NCBI GenBank assembly: GCA_029555415.1 | Contig: JAKPSI010000002.1 | Coordinates: 62,001 to 126,000 of the forward strand | Direction of reading: 5' to 3' | DNA from: Bacteroidota bacterium | GTDB lineage: Bacteria; Bacteroidota; Bacteroidia; Chitinophagales; Chitinophagaceae | Length of the DNA stretch: 64,000 nt | Shown: positions 56,774-64,000 of the stretch, one piece after another | Layout: each line of letters starts with the position of its first letter | Numbering within the stretch: position 1 is the stretch's first letter | Translations under genes and position numbers: made by a program | Notes under the pieces: model-generated | Seen by the model: the letters and a program-made list of their open reading frames with translations, nothing else | The model's database searches: none | Told to the model about the DNA's origin: nothing

Positions 56774-56903
56774 GTTGCATTTTTTGGAATGAATCGGGTA
56801 TGAATTTCGTGATTCCCATCCGTATTTTGTACTATACGATCATGTTTTGAATTGATCTATTTTTAGCCCGGAACTTATTCAATGACCTTTTAAAGTAAAT
56901 CGT

Positions 56904-57464
56904 ATGCGATTACTGTTTTTCTTACTGGCCTGCATTTCAGGCAGCGTAGGCACCCTCCACGCTCAACCCTCCGGCGAACTCCATAAGCAAGTGGCCGATC
57001 TGCAACAACAGGTCGCTTCGCTGCAAGCACAAATCAATGCCCTCAAAGCTATGCTGAGCGGACAGGCGGGTGGCAATGTGTCATTTACCGTAGGGGGTAA
57101 CCGGAGCGACCAGATCGGCGGACAGTATACACTGTCAACCGGGACGGACCAAACTGTTGTCAATGCAAGGAACTATACCCATACGGTGAATGCTTCACAG
57201 AGCGTCACGGTGGGCATGAACCAGACTGTAGCGATCGGGGCCAATGTCAGTTATAATGTAGGTGCAGGCTATACACATTCCGTAGGAGCCCGTTATGCCT
57301 TATCCGTTGGCCGTGATATCCTTATTGAAGCCGGCGATCAGATCATACTCAAAGCCGGCACCGGCTCCATCATCATCCGCAAGAACGGCAATATCGAATT
57401 CACCGGGAATGTCGTCCTGCCGGTCACACCAATCACAGCGCCCGGTAAAAGGATCATTCAGTAA
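56904..57464 (+). CDS. Secreted protein with coiled coil and VgrG-tip-like beta-helix
   Basis: 186 residues. Signal peptide (LLFFLLACISGSVGTLHA), then a heptad coiled coil (about 24-52: LHKQVADLQQQVASLQAQ, typical of trimers), then repeats of the type QTVxVGxNxxxxVG (NASQSVTVGMNQTVAIGANVS, continuing to SVGARYALSVGRD). It closes with ILIEAGDQIILKAGTGSI and IIRKNGNIEFTG. The repeats and closing segment closely resemble the C-terminal triangular beta-helix and DUF2345 part of VgrG and gp5 spike proteins, but without the gp27-like base. A trimeric surface spike is inferred. Confidence 0.8.
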   Translation: MRLLFFLLACISGSVGTLHAQPSGELHKQVADLQQQVASLQAQINALKAMLSGQAGGNVSFTVGGNRSDQIGGQYTLSTGTDQTVVNARNYTHTVNASQSVTVGMNQTVAIGANVSYNVGAGYTHSVGARYALSVGRDILIEAGDQIILKAGTGSIIIRKNGNIEFTGNVVLPVTPITAPGKRIIQ

Positions 57465-57483
57465 AATACCAGCTCATGTTTTT

Positions 57484-57518
57484 TGTGAACCCCGTATCCG
57501 CGGGGTTCATTTATTTTT
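57484..57518 (+). terminator. Intrinsic terminator after the beta-helix protein gene
   Basis: TGAACCCCG (57486-57494), 6-nt loop, CGGGGTTCA (57501-57509), then TTTATTTTT. Confidence 0.9.
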
Positions 57519-57534
57519 ACACAAATATCATTGC

Positions 57535-58569
57535 ATGGAATTTGGCATCATCTCCTTCGCCGACATGGAACCCGAAGTGTTACCCGGCCCCGGGCTCAAC
57601 GGACATCAGCGTTTGAAAGATCTCATGGAAGAGATCAAACTGGCGGATGAGCTCGGCCTCGATGTGTTCGCCGTTGGGGAACACCACCGTCCGGATTATG
57701 CCATTTCATCACCTGCTGTGGTGCTTGCAGCCGCGGCTACTATTACAAAGCATATCAAACTGGCCAGTGCGGTGACCGTATTGAGCTCTGATGACCCGGT
57801 CCGTGTATTCCAGGGTTTCGCAACCGTCGATCTGTTGTCAGGCGGTCGTGCCGAGATCTGGGCCGGACGCGGTTCCTTCATCGAATCTTTCCCGCTCTTC
57901 GGGTATGACCTGGACGATTATGATGAACTCTTCACCGAGAAGATCGAGCTGCTTGTGAAACTGAATGCATCGGAAAAAGTGAGCTGGAAAGGCGGACATC
58001 GTCCCGCCATCAATAACCGGGGCGTGTACCCCCGTCCCTTTCAACCCCAATTACCCATTTGGCTCGCCGCCGGCGGTACGCCCGCATCCGCGGTCAGAGC
58101 CGCTTCCATGGACCTGCCGCTCACGCTTGCGATCATCGGAGGCTACCCCTCACAATTCGTTCCTTTCATTAATTTATATAAGGAGACCGCCAGAAAAGCC
58201 GGGAGGGATATGGAACAATTGAAGCTCGCGATCAATAACCATGTCTTCATCGGTGATGATTCGCAAAAAGCAGCCGATGATTTCTATCCTTATTATGCGA
58301 CTATGATGAATAGGGTAGGACGTGAACGCGGATGGCCACCGCTTTCCAAAGGACAATACGAACAGTCCCGCTCACCCAAAGGCGCGCTCATGGTGGGCAG
58401 TCCACAGGAAGTGACCGATAAGATCCTCTACGAATACGAACTCTTCGGCAATACGCGCTTCCTCGCGCAGGCGAGCATTGGCACCGTTCCGCATCCCCTG
58501 ATCATGAAGTCGATCGAGTTATTCGGAACCCGGGTAGTACCGGAAGTGAAAGCAGCCCTTAGTCTTTAG
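57535..58569 (+). CDS. LLM-class flavin-dependent oxidoreductase (luciferase-like)
   Basis: 344 residues from the ATG at 57535; the open frame continues 80 codons upstream through the previous gene and terminator, which is rejected. TIM-barrel motifs: AVGEHHRPDYAISSPAVVLA, LASAVTVLSSDDPVRVFQGFATVDLLSGGRAEIWAGRGS and IWLAAGGTPASA. Family members bind FMN or F420 and act as monooxygenases or dehydrogenases. No flavin reductase gene is adjacent. The last two codons and the stop TAG come from a TAGTC 7-bp array. Confidence 0.92.
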   Translation: MEFGIISFADMEPEVLPGPGLNGHQRLKDLMEEIKLADELGLDVFAVGEHHRPDYAISSPAVVLAAAATITKHIKLASAVTVLSSDDPVRVFQGFATVDLLSGGRAEIWAGRGSFIESFPLFGYDLDDYDELFTEKIELLVKLNASEKVSWKGGHRPAINNRGVYPRPFQPQLPIWLAAGGTPASAVRAASMDLPLTLAIIGGYPSQFVPFINLYKETARKAGRDMEQLKLAINNHVFIGDDSQKAADDFYPYYATMMNRVGRERGWPPLSKGQYEQSRSPKGALMVGSPQEVTDKILYEYELFGNTRFLAQASIGTVPHPLIMKSIELFGTRVVPEVKAALSL

Positions 58570-58587
58570 TCAATAGTCGTTAGTCCG
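58560..58587 (+). repeat. 7-bp-period array, TAGTCnn family, overlapping the end of a gene (4 units)
   Basis: TAGTCTT, TAGTCAA, TAGTCGT, TAGTCCG in register. The second TAG (58567-58569) is the stop codon of the LLM oxidoreductase and the first unit lies inside the coding sequence. Confidence 0.9.
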
Positions 58588-58653
58588 TGCTAAGAAGCTG
58601 AGTCTAAAAAAGGCATTAAAGATATTGTCTGTATAATATGTATAATTTGCCTG

Positions 58654-58677
58654 CCTTGCGCCGCTGCGACGCTGCGT
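58654..58677 (-). repeat. 8-bp-period array, ACGCAACG family (3 units)
   Basis: Minus-strand units ACGCAGCG, TCGCAGCG, GCGCAAGG, 8 bp after the stop codon of the serine hydrolase gene. Confidence 0.8.
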
Positions 58678-58685
58678 GAAAAAAC

Positions 58686-59930
58686 TCATTTCTTTCCATC
58701 AATGATCCCGATCGCCGTCTTCTCCAGTTTCGATAACACAGGTCCAAAGACAAATGGTGCTTTCTGGAAATAGAACAATGTGATCAGGTCACGTTTGGGG
58801 TCGACCATATAAGCGGTATTGAATGCACCCGCCCAGAAAAAACTTCCCTCCGAAGCATTATTGATGACCATGCCCGGTTTGGAAGTTAATCCAACGCCGA
58901 GGCCGAATGTATTGAGCGATTTCACACCACCGAATATGAATGTTTTGTTTCCTAATTGATTCGTGGTCAGACTATCCCTGAAATCCTTACTCAGTATAGC
59001 TTTTCGACCGCCATGCAGCAGACAGAGCAGGAATTTCGCATAATCTCCGGTAGTGGATACCAATCCTCCAATGGCGGAATAATAGCCATGATCTTGTTGC
59101 AAAGGATAATTCACGGGATACTGGACCGGATCCAGTTCCGTTAATTTCATTTCAGGGTCACCCGCAGCTTTACTGCTGACATATACTTTCACCAGCCTGG
59201 ATCTTTTATTTTCCGGCAGATAGAAATAGGTGTCCTTCATTTTCAAGGGCCTGAAAATATTTTTTGTGAGATAGTCTTTCAATGTCATTCCGGATACGAT
59301 CTCGATCAGCCTGCCCAGCACATTGGTGCTCAGTCCGTAACTGAAACGCTCACCAGGCTGATGCACCAATGGCATCGCGGCGATCCTGTTTACTTCCGCA
59401 TCAAGATTCGCGAAACCCATATTGAGTGACTGATCAAGCCCATATTGTTTGAAGAGTTTCCTGAATGCCGGATATTCATCCGCGGAGGAGATCCCGGACT
59501 GGTGACTGAGCAGATCACGGATCGTAACCGATCGGTTGAGGTTCACGGTCAGGAAACTGTCGCCACTGATGACCGCCACTTGTTGTGATGCGAAAGCAGG
59601 GATGTATTCTTCAATGGGATCATCCAGTCCTATTTTGTTTTGTTCCGCGAGTTGCAGCACAGCAACGGATACGATCGCCTTGGTCATGGATGCTATCCGG
59701 AAGATCGCGTCCTGCCGCATGGCTGTATGATCGGCGATATCCGATTCGCCATAGGAATGCGCATAGACCGTCTTCCCTTTGTGAATGATCACAGCGTTTC
59801 CGCCTGCGATCGTATGCTTCGCGATCTCGCCGTTAATGATGCTGTCGATCTTCTGAAACGACTGACCGTGCAGTACAGGTGTAATGAAAGTAAAAAGGAG
59901 GAAATGGCAAATGACTGCTGGGATCTTCAT
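58686..59930 (-). CDS. Secreted serine hydrolase (class C beta-lactamase/DD-peptidase-like)
   Basis: 414 residues with a signal peptide (ICHFLLFTFITPVLHGQS). The nucleophile motif SxxK is SMTK (Ser81, Lys84); FSYGLSTNVLGRLIE provides the second-motif tyrosine. The fold matches the serine hydrolase/beta-lactamase group (esterase EstB, penicillin-binding proteins and AmpC relatives). Probably periplasmic; esterase or peptidase action is more likely than antibiotic resistance, and nothing here shows beta-lactam cleavage. Its stop is followed by an ACGCAACG array. Confidence 0.88.
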   Translation of the reverse strand: MKIPAVICHFLLFTFITPVLHGQSFQKIDSIINGEIAKHTIAGGNAVIIHKGKTVYAHSYGESDIADHTAMRQDAIFRIASMTKAIVSVAVLQLAEQNKIGLDDPIEEYIPAFASQQVAVISGDSFLTVNLNRSVTIRDLLSHQSGISSADEYPAFRKLFKQYGLDQSLNMGFANLDAEVNRIAAMPLVHQPGERFSYGLSTNVLGRLIEIVSGMTLKDYLTKNIFRPLKMKDTYFYLPENKRSRLVKVYVSSKAAGDPEMKLTELDPVQYPVNYPLQQDHGYYSAIGGLVSTTGDYAKFLLCLLHGGRKAILSKDFRDSLTTNQLGNKTFIFGGVKSLNTFGLGVGLTSKPGMVINNASEGSFFWAGAFNTAYMVDPKRDLITLFYFQKAPFVFGPVLSKLEKTAIGIIDGKK

Positions 59931-60033
59931 GGTTGGGTTTTTGTTCCGGATGCAAATTAGATTATTCCGTCATGTCGGTTAAGGCGAGAATGTCATGGGA
60001 GTTTAATTTTTTGTTATTCCTTCGGAAAGTGTT

Positions 60034-60061
60034 GGGTTGCGGGTTTCGGGTTGCGGGTTGG
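60034..60061 (+). repeat. 7-bp-period array, GTTGCGG family (4 units)
   Basis: GGGTTGC, GGGTTTC, GGGTTGC, GGGTTGG in register, a rotated form of the arrays at 19063 and 19234. It lies between the divergent serine hydrolase and radical SAM genes. Confidence 0.82.
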
Positions 60062-60092
60062 CATAGCATCTGCGGGAAACCTTATTAAACGC

Positions 60093-60100
60093 TACATTTG
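60093..60100 (+). promoter_or_regulatory. Minus-7 element candidate for the radical SAM gene
   Basis: TACATTTG, an exact TAnnTTTG. The predicted transcript start is about 12 nt before the TTG start codon at 60119. No clear upstream TTTG. Confidence 0.4.
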
Positions 60101-60118
60101 TAAAAATTATCAACCGAA

Positions 60119-62314
60119 TTGCAGTCGCCCGTTTTCCTGATAACACCACCATTCACGCAACTGAATACGCCTTACCCCGCGACCGCCTACCTCAAAGGTT
60201 TTCTCAATACCAAAAATATTCCCGCCGTTCAGGCCGATCTGGGTATTGAAGTGACGCTGGCCATCTTCTGCAAAGCTGGACTGACGGACCTCTTCAATGA
60301 GATCGCGGCCCGTGATCAGCAATACGAGCCCAATATCACCCGCATCCTCAGCATGCAGGCGGACTATATCCGCACCATTGATGAGGTGATCGCTTTCCTG
60401 CAGGGCAAACGCGATACACTTGCCCGCCGCATCTGCAGCCGCAATTTTTTACCGGAAGCCGCCCGCTTCGCACAGGCCGAAGATCTGAAGTGGGCATTCG
60501 GGAACATGGGCATCCAGGATAAAGCGAAATTCCTCGCCACCATGTATCTCGAAGATCTCAGCGATCTCATCAAAGAGACCATCGATCCGCATTTCGGTTT
60601 CAGTCGCTATGCCGAAAGTCTGGGACGCTCCGCAAACAGTTTCGATGAATTATATACCGCACTCGGCCAACCGCATACGTATATCGACAAGATCCTCCTC
60701 CGCATCCTCCAACAGAAAATGGAATCGATCCGTCCTTCCATGCTGGCGATCTCCGTTCCATTTCCCGGCAATCTGTATACATCATTGCGCTGCGGACAAT
60801 GGGTGAAACAAAATCATCCCGATGTGAAAGTGGTGATGGGCGGCGGCTTCGCGAATACGGAACTCCGTTCGTTGAGCGACCCGCGCGTATTTGAATGTTA
60901 TGATTTCATCACCCTGGATGACGGGGAAGCACCCATTGAAATACTCTGGGAATATATCCATGGGAAACGAAGTCAGGATGAGCTGAAAAGGACATTCACG
61001 TTGGATGGTAAAAAGGTAGCGTATATCAATAACAGCGCCTGCTCGGATTATAAACAGGGACAGGTCGGGACCCCCGATTACAGTGACCTGCTGCTGGATC
61101 AATACATCTCCGCCATCGAAGTGGCCAATCCCATGCATAGTTTATGGAGTGATGGCCGCTGGAACAAACTCACCATGGCCCATGGTTGTTACTGGGGTAA
61201 ATGTACTTTCTGTGATATCTCGCTTGATTATATAAAGAACTATGAACCGGTCACTGCTTCATTGTTGGTGGACAGGATGGAGGAGATGATCGCGCAAACC
61301 GGACAGAACGGTTTTCACTTTGTGGATGAAGCCGCACCGCCATCACTCATGCGTTCACTGGCGATCGAGATCATTCGCCGTGGACTCATCGTCAGCTGGT
61401 GGACCAATGTGCGTTTCGAGAAAAGTTTCTCGCGTGACCTCTGTTTGTTATTGCAGGCATCCGGTTGTATCGCAGTGAGTGGCGGACTGGAAGTGGCTTC
61501 CGACCGGTTATTGAAACTGATCGATAAAGGTATCACCGTGGATCAGGTGGCGAAGGTCTGCCGCAATTTCACGGACTCCGGCATCCTCGTACATGCCTAT
61601 CTCATGTACGGCTTCCCGGCCCAAACCGAACAGGAAACGATCGATTCCCTCGAAATGGTGCGTCAGTTATTCGAGACCGGTGTCCTGCAGTCCGCCTTCT
61701 GGCATCTGTTCACCATGACGGCTCATAGTCCCGTCGGCATGGACCCAAAGCAATTCCAGGTCCGCAAACAAACCGATGCCTTGGGCACGTTCGCGAACAA
61801 TGATATCCATCATCTCGATCCCACCGGAGCGGATCATGAAACATTCGGTTTCGGATTGAAGAAAGCATTGCTGAATTATATGCACGGTAATTGTCTTGAT
61901 TTTCCTTTGAATAAATGGTTCGAGTTCAAAGTGCCCCGTACCACTGTGGCGCCGGATGAGATCCGCAAAGCGATCGAAGAACCGGAAATGAATTCCTCTC
62001 CGAATAGTAAGATGATCTGGCTGGGTCATATGCCAGCAACCGAGATCATCCGCAAATCCAAGAAGGGCGCCAGCTGGGAAGTGATGTCGCTCAGCTTCCA
62101 GACCATCAAAGGCAATTTCAGCATCAGTGTTGAACCAGCCAAAGGGGAATGGCTCCTCCATATCTTACCTCAGTTGCATTTCTCCCAGCCCCAACAAATG
62201 ACCCTGGCAAACATCAAAGCCGACTACGAAAAAGCCGGCCTGGATGATTTTGAATTATTCTGGGATAATAAGCCGGTGAACGGGTTGTATAAGGCGGGTT
62301 TGTTGAGGGTATGA
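60119..62314 (+). CDS. B12-binding-domain radical SAM protein
   Basis: 731 residues. The only sensible start is TTG at 60119, giving QSPVFLITPPFTQLNTPYPATAYLKG, the usual N-terminus of these proteins. A cobalamin-binding-like domain (VVMGGGFANTELRS, LDDGEAPIEILWEYI) precedes the radical SAM domain, whose cluster motif is CYWGKCTFC, a C-x4-C-x2-C spacing rather than the common C-x3-C-x2-C. SGGLEVASDRLLKLIDKGITVDQV and VHAYLMYGFPAQTEQETIDSLEM fit the SAM barrel. Reaction unknown; methylation or rearrangement of an unactivated carbon is typical. The stop is followed by a GCTnnnA array. Confidence 0.88.
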   Translation: MQSPVFLITPPFTQLNTPYPATAYLKGFLNTKNIPAVQADLGIEVTLAIFCKAGLTDLFNEIAARDQQYEPNITRILSMQADYIRTIDEVIAFLQGKRDTLARRICSRNFLPEAARFAQAEDLKWAFGNMGIQDKAKFLATMYLEDLSDLIKETIDPHFGFSRYAESLGRSANSFDELYTALGQPHTYIDKILLRILQQKMESIRPSMLAISVPFPGNLYTSLRCGQWVKQNHPDVKVVMGGGFANTELRSLSDPRVFECYDFITLDDGEAPIEILWEYIHGKRSQDELKRTFTLDGKKVAYINNSACSDYKQGQVGTPDYSDLLLDQYISAIEVANPMHSLWSDGRWNKLTMAHGCYWGKCTFCDISLDYIKNYEPVTASLLVDRMEEMIAQTGQNGFHFVDEAAPPSLMRSLAIEIIRRGLIVSWWTNVRFEKSFSRDLCLLLQASGCIAVSGGLEVASDRLLKLIDKGITVDQVAKVCRNFTDSGILVHAYLMYGFPAQTEQETIDSLEMVRQLFETGVLQSAFWHLFTMTAHSPVGMDPKQFQVRKQTDALGTFANNDIHHLDPTGADHETFGFGLKKALLNYMHGNCLDFPLNKWFEFKVPRTTVAPDEIRKAIEEPEMNSSPNSKMIWLGHMPATEIIRKSKKGASWEVMSLSFQTIKGNFSISVEPAKGEWLLHILPQLHFSQPQQMTLANIKADYEKAGLDDFELFWDNKPVNGLYKAGLLRV

Positions 62315-62320
62315 CTTCGG

Positions 62321-62348
62321 GCTGCAAGCTTTTAGCTGTAAGCTGCAA
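62321..62348 (+). repeat. 7-bp-period array, GCTnnnA family (4 units)
   Basis: GCTGCAA, GCTTTTA, GCTGTAA, GCTGCAA in exact register, 6 bp after the radical SAM stop codon. Confidence 0.88.
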
Positions 62349-62400
62349 GCAGTCACAGGATACCGGATATAATTATTAATTGTAAAAGTTGTATTATTCC

Positions 62401-62484
62401 GCGTTCATCTGCGCTAATCTGCGTTCATTCGCGTTCATCTGCGCCAATCTGCGCCAATCTGTGTTAATCTGTGTAAATCTGTGT
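62401..62484 (-). repeat. 10-bp-period array, acrCAGATTa family (8 units)
   Basis: Eight uninterrupted decamers plus a 4-base start, the clearest 10-bp array in the window. On the minus strand the consensus is ACACAGATTA or GCGCAGATTG. It begins 9 bp after the stop codon of the partial gene to its right, and its C/T-rich edge toward that gene is CTCC. Confidence 0.9.
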
Positions 62485-62493
62485 CTCCTCGCT

Positions 62494-64000
62494 TCAGTAT
62501 TGCGTCTTTACGTTCTTCAGGTAAAATACATCACTCTTATTATCACTGTTATTCCCCTTGTACCTGCTGAACGTATATAAATTATACTTCGCGTTACTCA
62601 GGAAAACATTCGCGATCTCGGCTTCTTTTTTATCATCCAGGGTGAAGACAAGCGCATCGCCCTGCCGCAGGATCTTCAGCTGGTGACTGTTCTTTTCCTG
62701 AAAAAAGCCCGGGAGTACGATCCGTTTCCGGGTGACCACGGATTCATTCCTGTCATATGAATACACCTCCATCGTGCCGCCGCCATTCCAGTTCGGATCG
62801 AACCAGATCATGACCCGGTTGAAGTTGCCCGCATAGCTGTCATACAAACTCCAGTACTGCCGCTGATTATTATCCATTTTATAGCTTTCGCTGGCGTTCT
62901 CGTAGGGGATCTCCGCGAAACAAAGGGTGAACAAGCCGCTGTTATAAGCGATATCCTTGTTCCAGCTCAGATCGAAACTGAGGGAGAAATTATCTTTGAT
63001 CTCTTTGTTGTATTGCTGCGGATACCAGTACCCGTCTTTGGTCATTGCCAGCCAGTTGCTGTTCTGGTACGACTGGACGGTTATATTTTTCATGCCATTC
63101 CAGCCGGAAGGGAACTGGCCAGCGGCAGCCGTTCCCAGATCGTACTGATTTGCGGCAGTACTGCTCTGATTGGCTTTCGTTTCATTCTTTGCTGTCGTTT
63201 CCGAAGCAGTGATCGTATTGATGCCATCCGGTCGCTTGGCGGGTTCGCCCGTCATTTTCGCCAATACATCCAGATTGAACTTACTGAAGAACTGGTCCAT
63301 GAAATTCTTCTTGGGCTGATCCCCATCCTGTCTTCTGATGTACATCGCGATGCATTGTACCGCATCTTTCGGTTTTGTTTTGTCAAAGAATTCAAGATTG
63401 TCCACCCAAACATTGTATCCGCTTCCTGCCGGCGCTTCCAGCTCCTCAGGTTTAAAATTGTAGGAGTCCAGTTTTTTTACATACGCGGCATTATTGGCAT
63501 TCGCAGCCAGTAATGCTTTGTTATACCATGCTTGTATACTCTCTTTCTCTTTTTTGATCTTGTTCAGATAAGTCACTCCGTTCAGATACTGTTGTGAACG
63601 GTAATCCCCTTTTTGCTTCTCCGCATCAGAGAGGGCATTGTAAACCATCTCATAATCCCTGACCGTTTTTTCTGTCCTTGTGATTTCAGCGGTCAGTCTT
63701 TTTTCATGATACAGCTTATAAGTAGTGTATAGTTCTTTGTTCGATAGTTTTCGCCAGGGCAGGTCATTCTTCATGGAGAAGAAATAACAGTGTTTGAGGG
63801 TCTCTTCAGGCCTGTAACTGCAATAGAGGATCTTGTTGCCGTTCGCGTCCTTCTTCACTTCAATATTCGTGACCCGGATCTTTGATTCGTAAGCATGATA
63901 TACCATCTCTGTTCCGGCTTCCGGTAACGGGAATTTCATACCATCGATCTGATTCACGGAAAAATAAACCCAGCAACCCGTTTCTCCTTCGGGCTGCAGG
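62494..64000 (-). CDS. Secreted or envelope protein, 5' end beyond the window
   Basis: A GTG at 63957 could start it, but the frame stays open to the window edge and the upstream codons read as normal protein (QPEGETGCWVYFSVNQIDG), so the true start is outside. At least 501 residues. Parts: an N-terminal region with IRVTNIEVKKDANGNKILY, a helical charged middle (ITRTEKTVRDYEMVYNALSD), a Ser/Thr/Asn-rich linker (ASETTAKNETKANQSSTA) and a C-terminal beta-sandwich (FSLSFDLSWNKDIAYNSGLF, FNRVMIWFDPNW, LKILRQGDALVFTLDD) like concanavalin-type lectin folds. Family not recognised. Ends beside the 10-bp array. Confidence 0.75.
   Translation of the reverse strand, partial: LQPEGETGCWVYFSVNQIDGMKFPLPEAGTEMVYHAYESKIRVTNIEVKKDANGNKILYCSYRPEETLKHCYFFSMKNDLPWRKLSNKELYTTYKLYHEKRLTAEITRTEKTVRDYEMVYNALSDAEKQKGDYRSQQYLNGVTYLNKIKKEKESIQAWYNKALLAANANNAAYVKKLDSYNFKPEELEAPAGSGYNVWVDNLEFFDKTKPKDAVQCIAMYIRRQDGDQPKKNFMDQFFSKFNLDVLAKMTGEPAKRPDGINTITASETTAKNETKANQSSTAANQYDLGTAAAGQFPSGWNGMKNITVQSYQNSNWLAMTKDGYWYPQQYNKEIKDNFSLSFDLSWNKDIAYNSGLFTLCFAEIPYENASESYKMDNNQRQYWSLYDSYAGNFNRVMIWFDPNWNGGGTMEVYSYDRNESVVTRKRIVLPGFFQEKNSHQLKILRQGDALVFTLDDKKEAEIANVFLSNAKYNLYTFSRYKGNNSDNKSDVFYLKNVKTQY

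Noticed and set aside
62494-63957. GTG at 63957 as the real start of the last gene
   Set aside because: The frame continues upstream to the window edge with protein-like codons, and no signal peptide follows the GTG although the protein looks exported.

Overview
The window is chromosomal DNA from a member of the Bacteroidota, most likely a Chitinophagaceae-like soil or freshwater organism. Support comes from protein families common in that group (DUF4476, DUF4136, DUF6600, DUF3127, a group III truncated haemoglobin, an 1109-residue SecA, a large alpha-2-macroglobulin), from near-absent Shine-Dalgarno sequences, and from Bacteroidota-type promoters (TTTG, 18-20 bp spacer, TAnnTTTG) upstream of several genes. 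No genus can be fixed from sequence alone. I saw no tRNA, rRNA, CRISPR array, transposase, prophage or plasmid gene. I count 47 protein genes; the first and last run off the window edges.

Layout. 1-9.3 kb: partial M28-type peptidase, truncated haemoglobin and rarA (overlapping), an alpha/beta-hydrolase lipoprotein divergent from a trypsin-like protease, aspS with a small membrane-protein gene, an MtfA-like zinc peptidase, a membrane protein and an FAD oxidoreductase. 9.3-9.7 kb: a cluster of nested GC-rich palindromes. 9.7-17 kb: a 2034-residue alpha-2-macroglobulin and a DUF4476 protein. 17-24.3 kb: sucD, an Mla-like ABC ATPase and permease, malic enzyme-phosphotransacetylase (maeB), an M20 amidohydrolase and a SPOR protein. 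24.7-28.1 kb: deoC, an active aldehyde dehydrogenase and a catalytically dead ALDH, which together look like a split ALDH16 with its DERA partner. 28.2-33.7 kb: two secreted amidohydrolases and a K+ channel. 33.8-41.2 kb: secA, a lipoprotein, atpG, scpB, lysA. 41.3-46.3 kb: DUF6263-like protein, then a tight operon of membrane papain-like protease, thioredoxin-like protein, DUF4442 protein and beta-CASP metallohydrolase. 46.7-64 kb: mostly secreted or envelope proteins of unknown function, a heparinase-II/III-like lyase, an SSB-like DUF3127 protein, a secreted VgrG-tip-like protein, an LLM flavin oxidoreductase, a serine hydrolase, a radical SAM protein and a partial secreted protein.

The most unusual feature is in the DNA between the genes. 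Many intergenic gaps hold short degenerate tandem arrays with a strict period of 7 bp (consensus TAGTCnn, GCTnnnA, TTTTGAr, GTTGCGG), 8 bp (ACGCAACG, GTCTCGCC) or 10 bp (acrCAGATTa). They often begin 0-20 bp after a stop codon, keep one orientation relative to the gene they follow, and in the TAGTC cases supply the stop codon itself. Two further 7-bp arrays lie inside the reading frame of the DUF6600 gene. A separate 123-126 bp nested palindrome occurs three times with an invariant 29-bp core. These arrays and palindromes are my best candidates for something not yet described.

Basis: motifs, periods and coordinates were read directly from the sequence; family names come from recognition of conserved motifs without database searches; functional roles of unnamed genes are inference.
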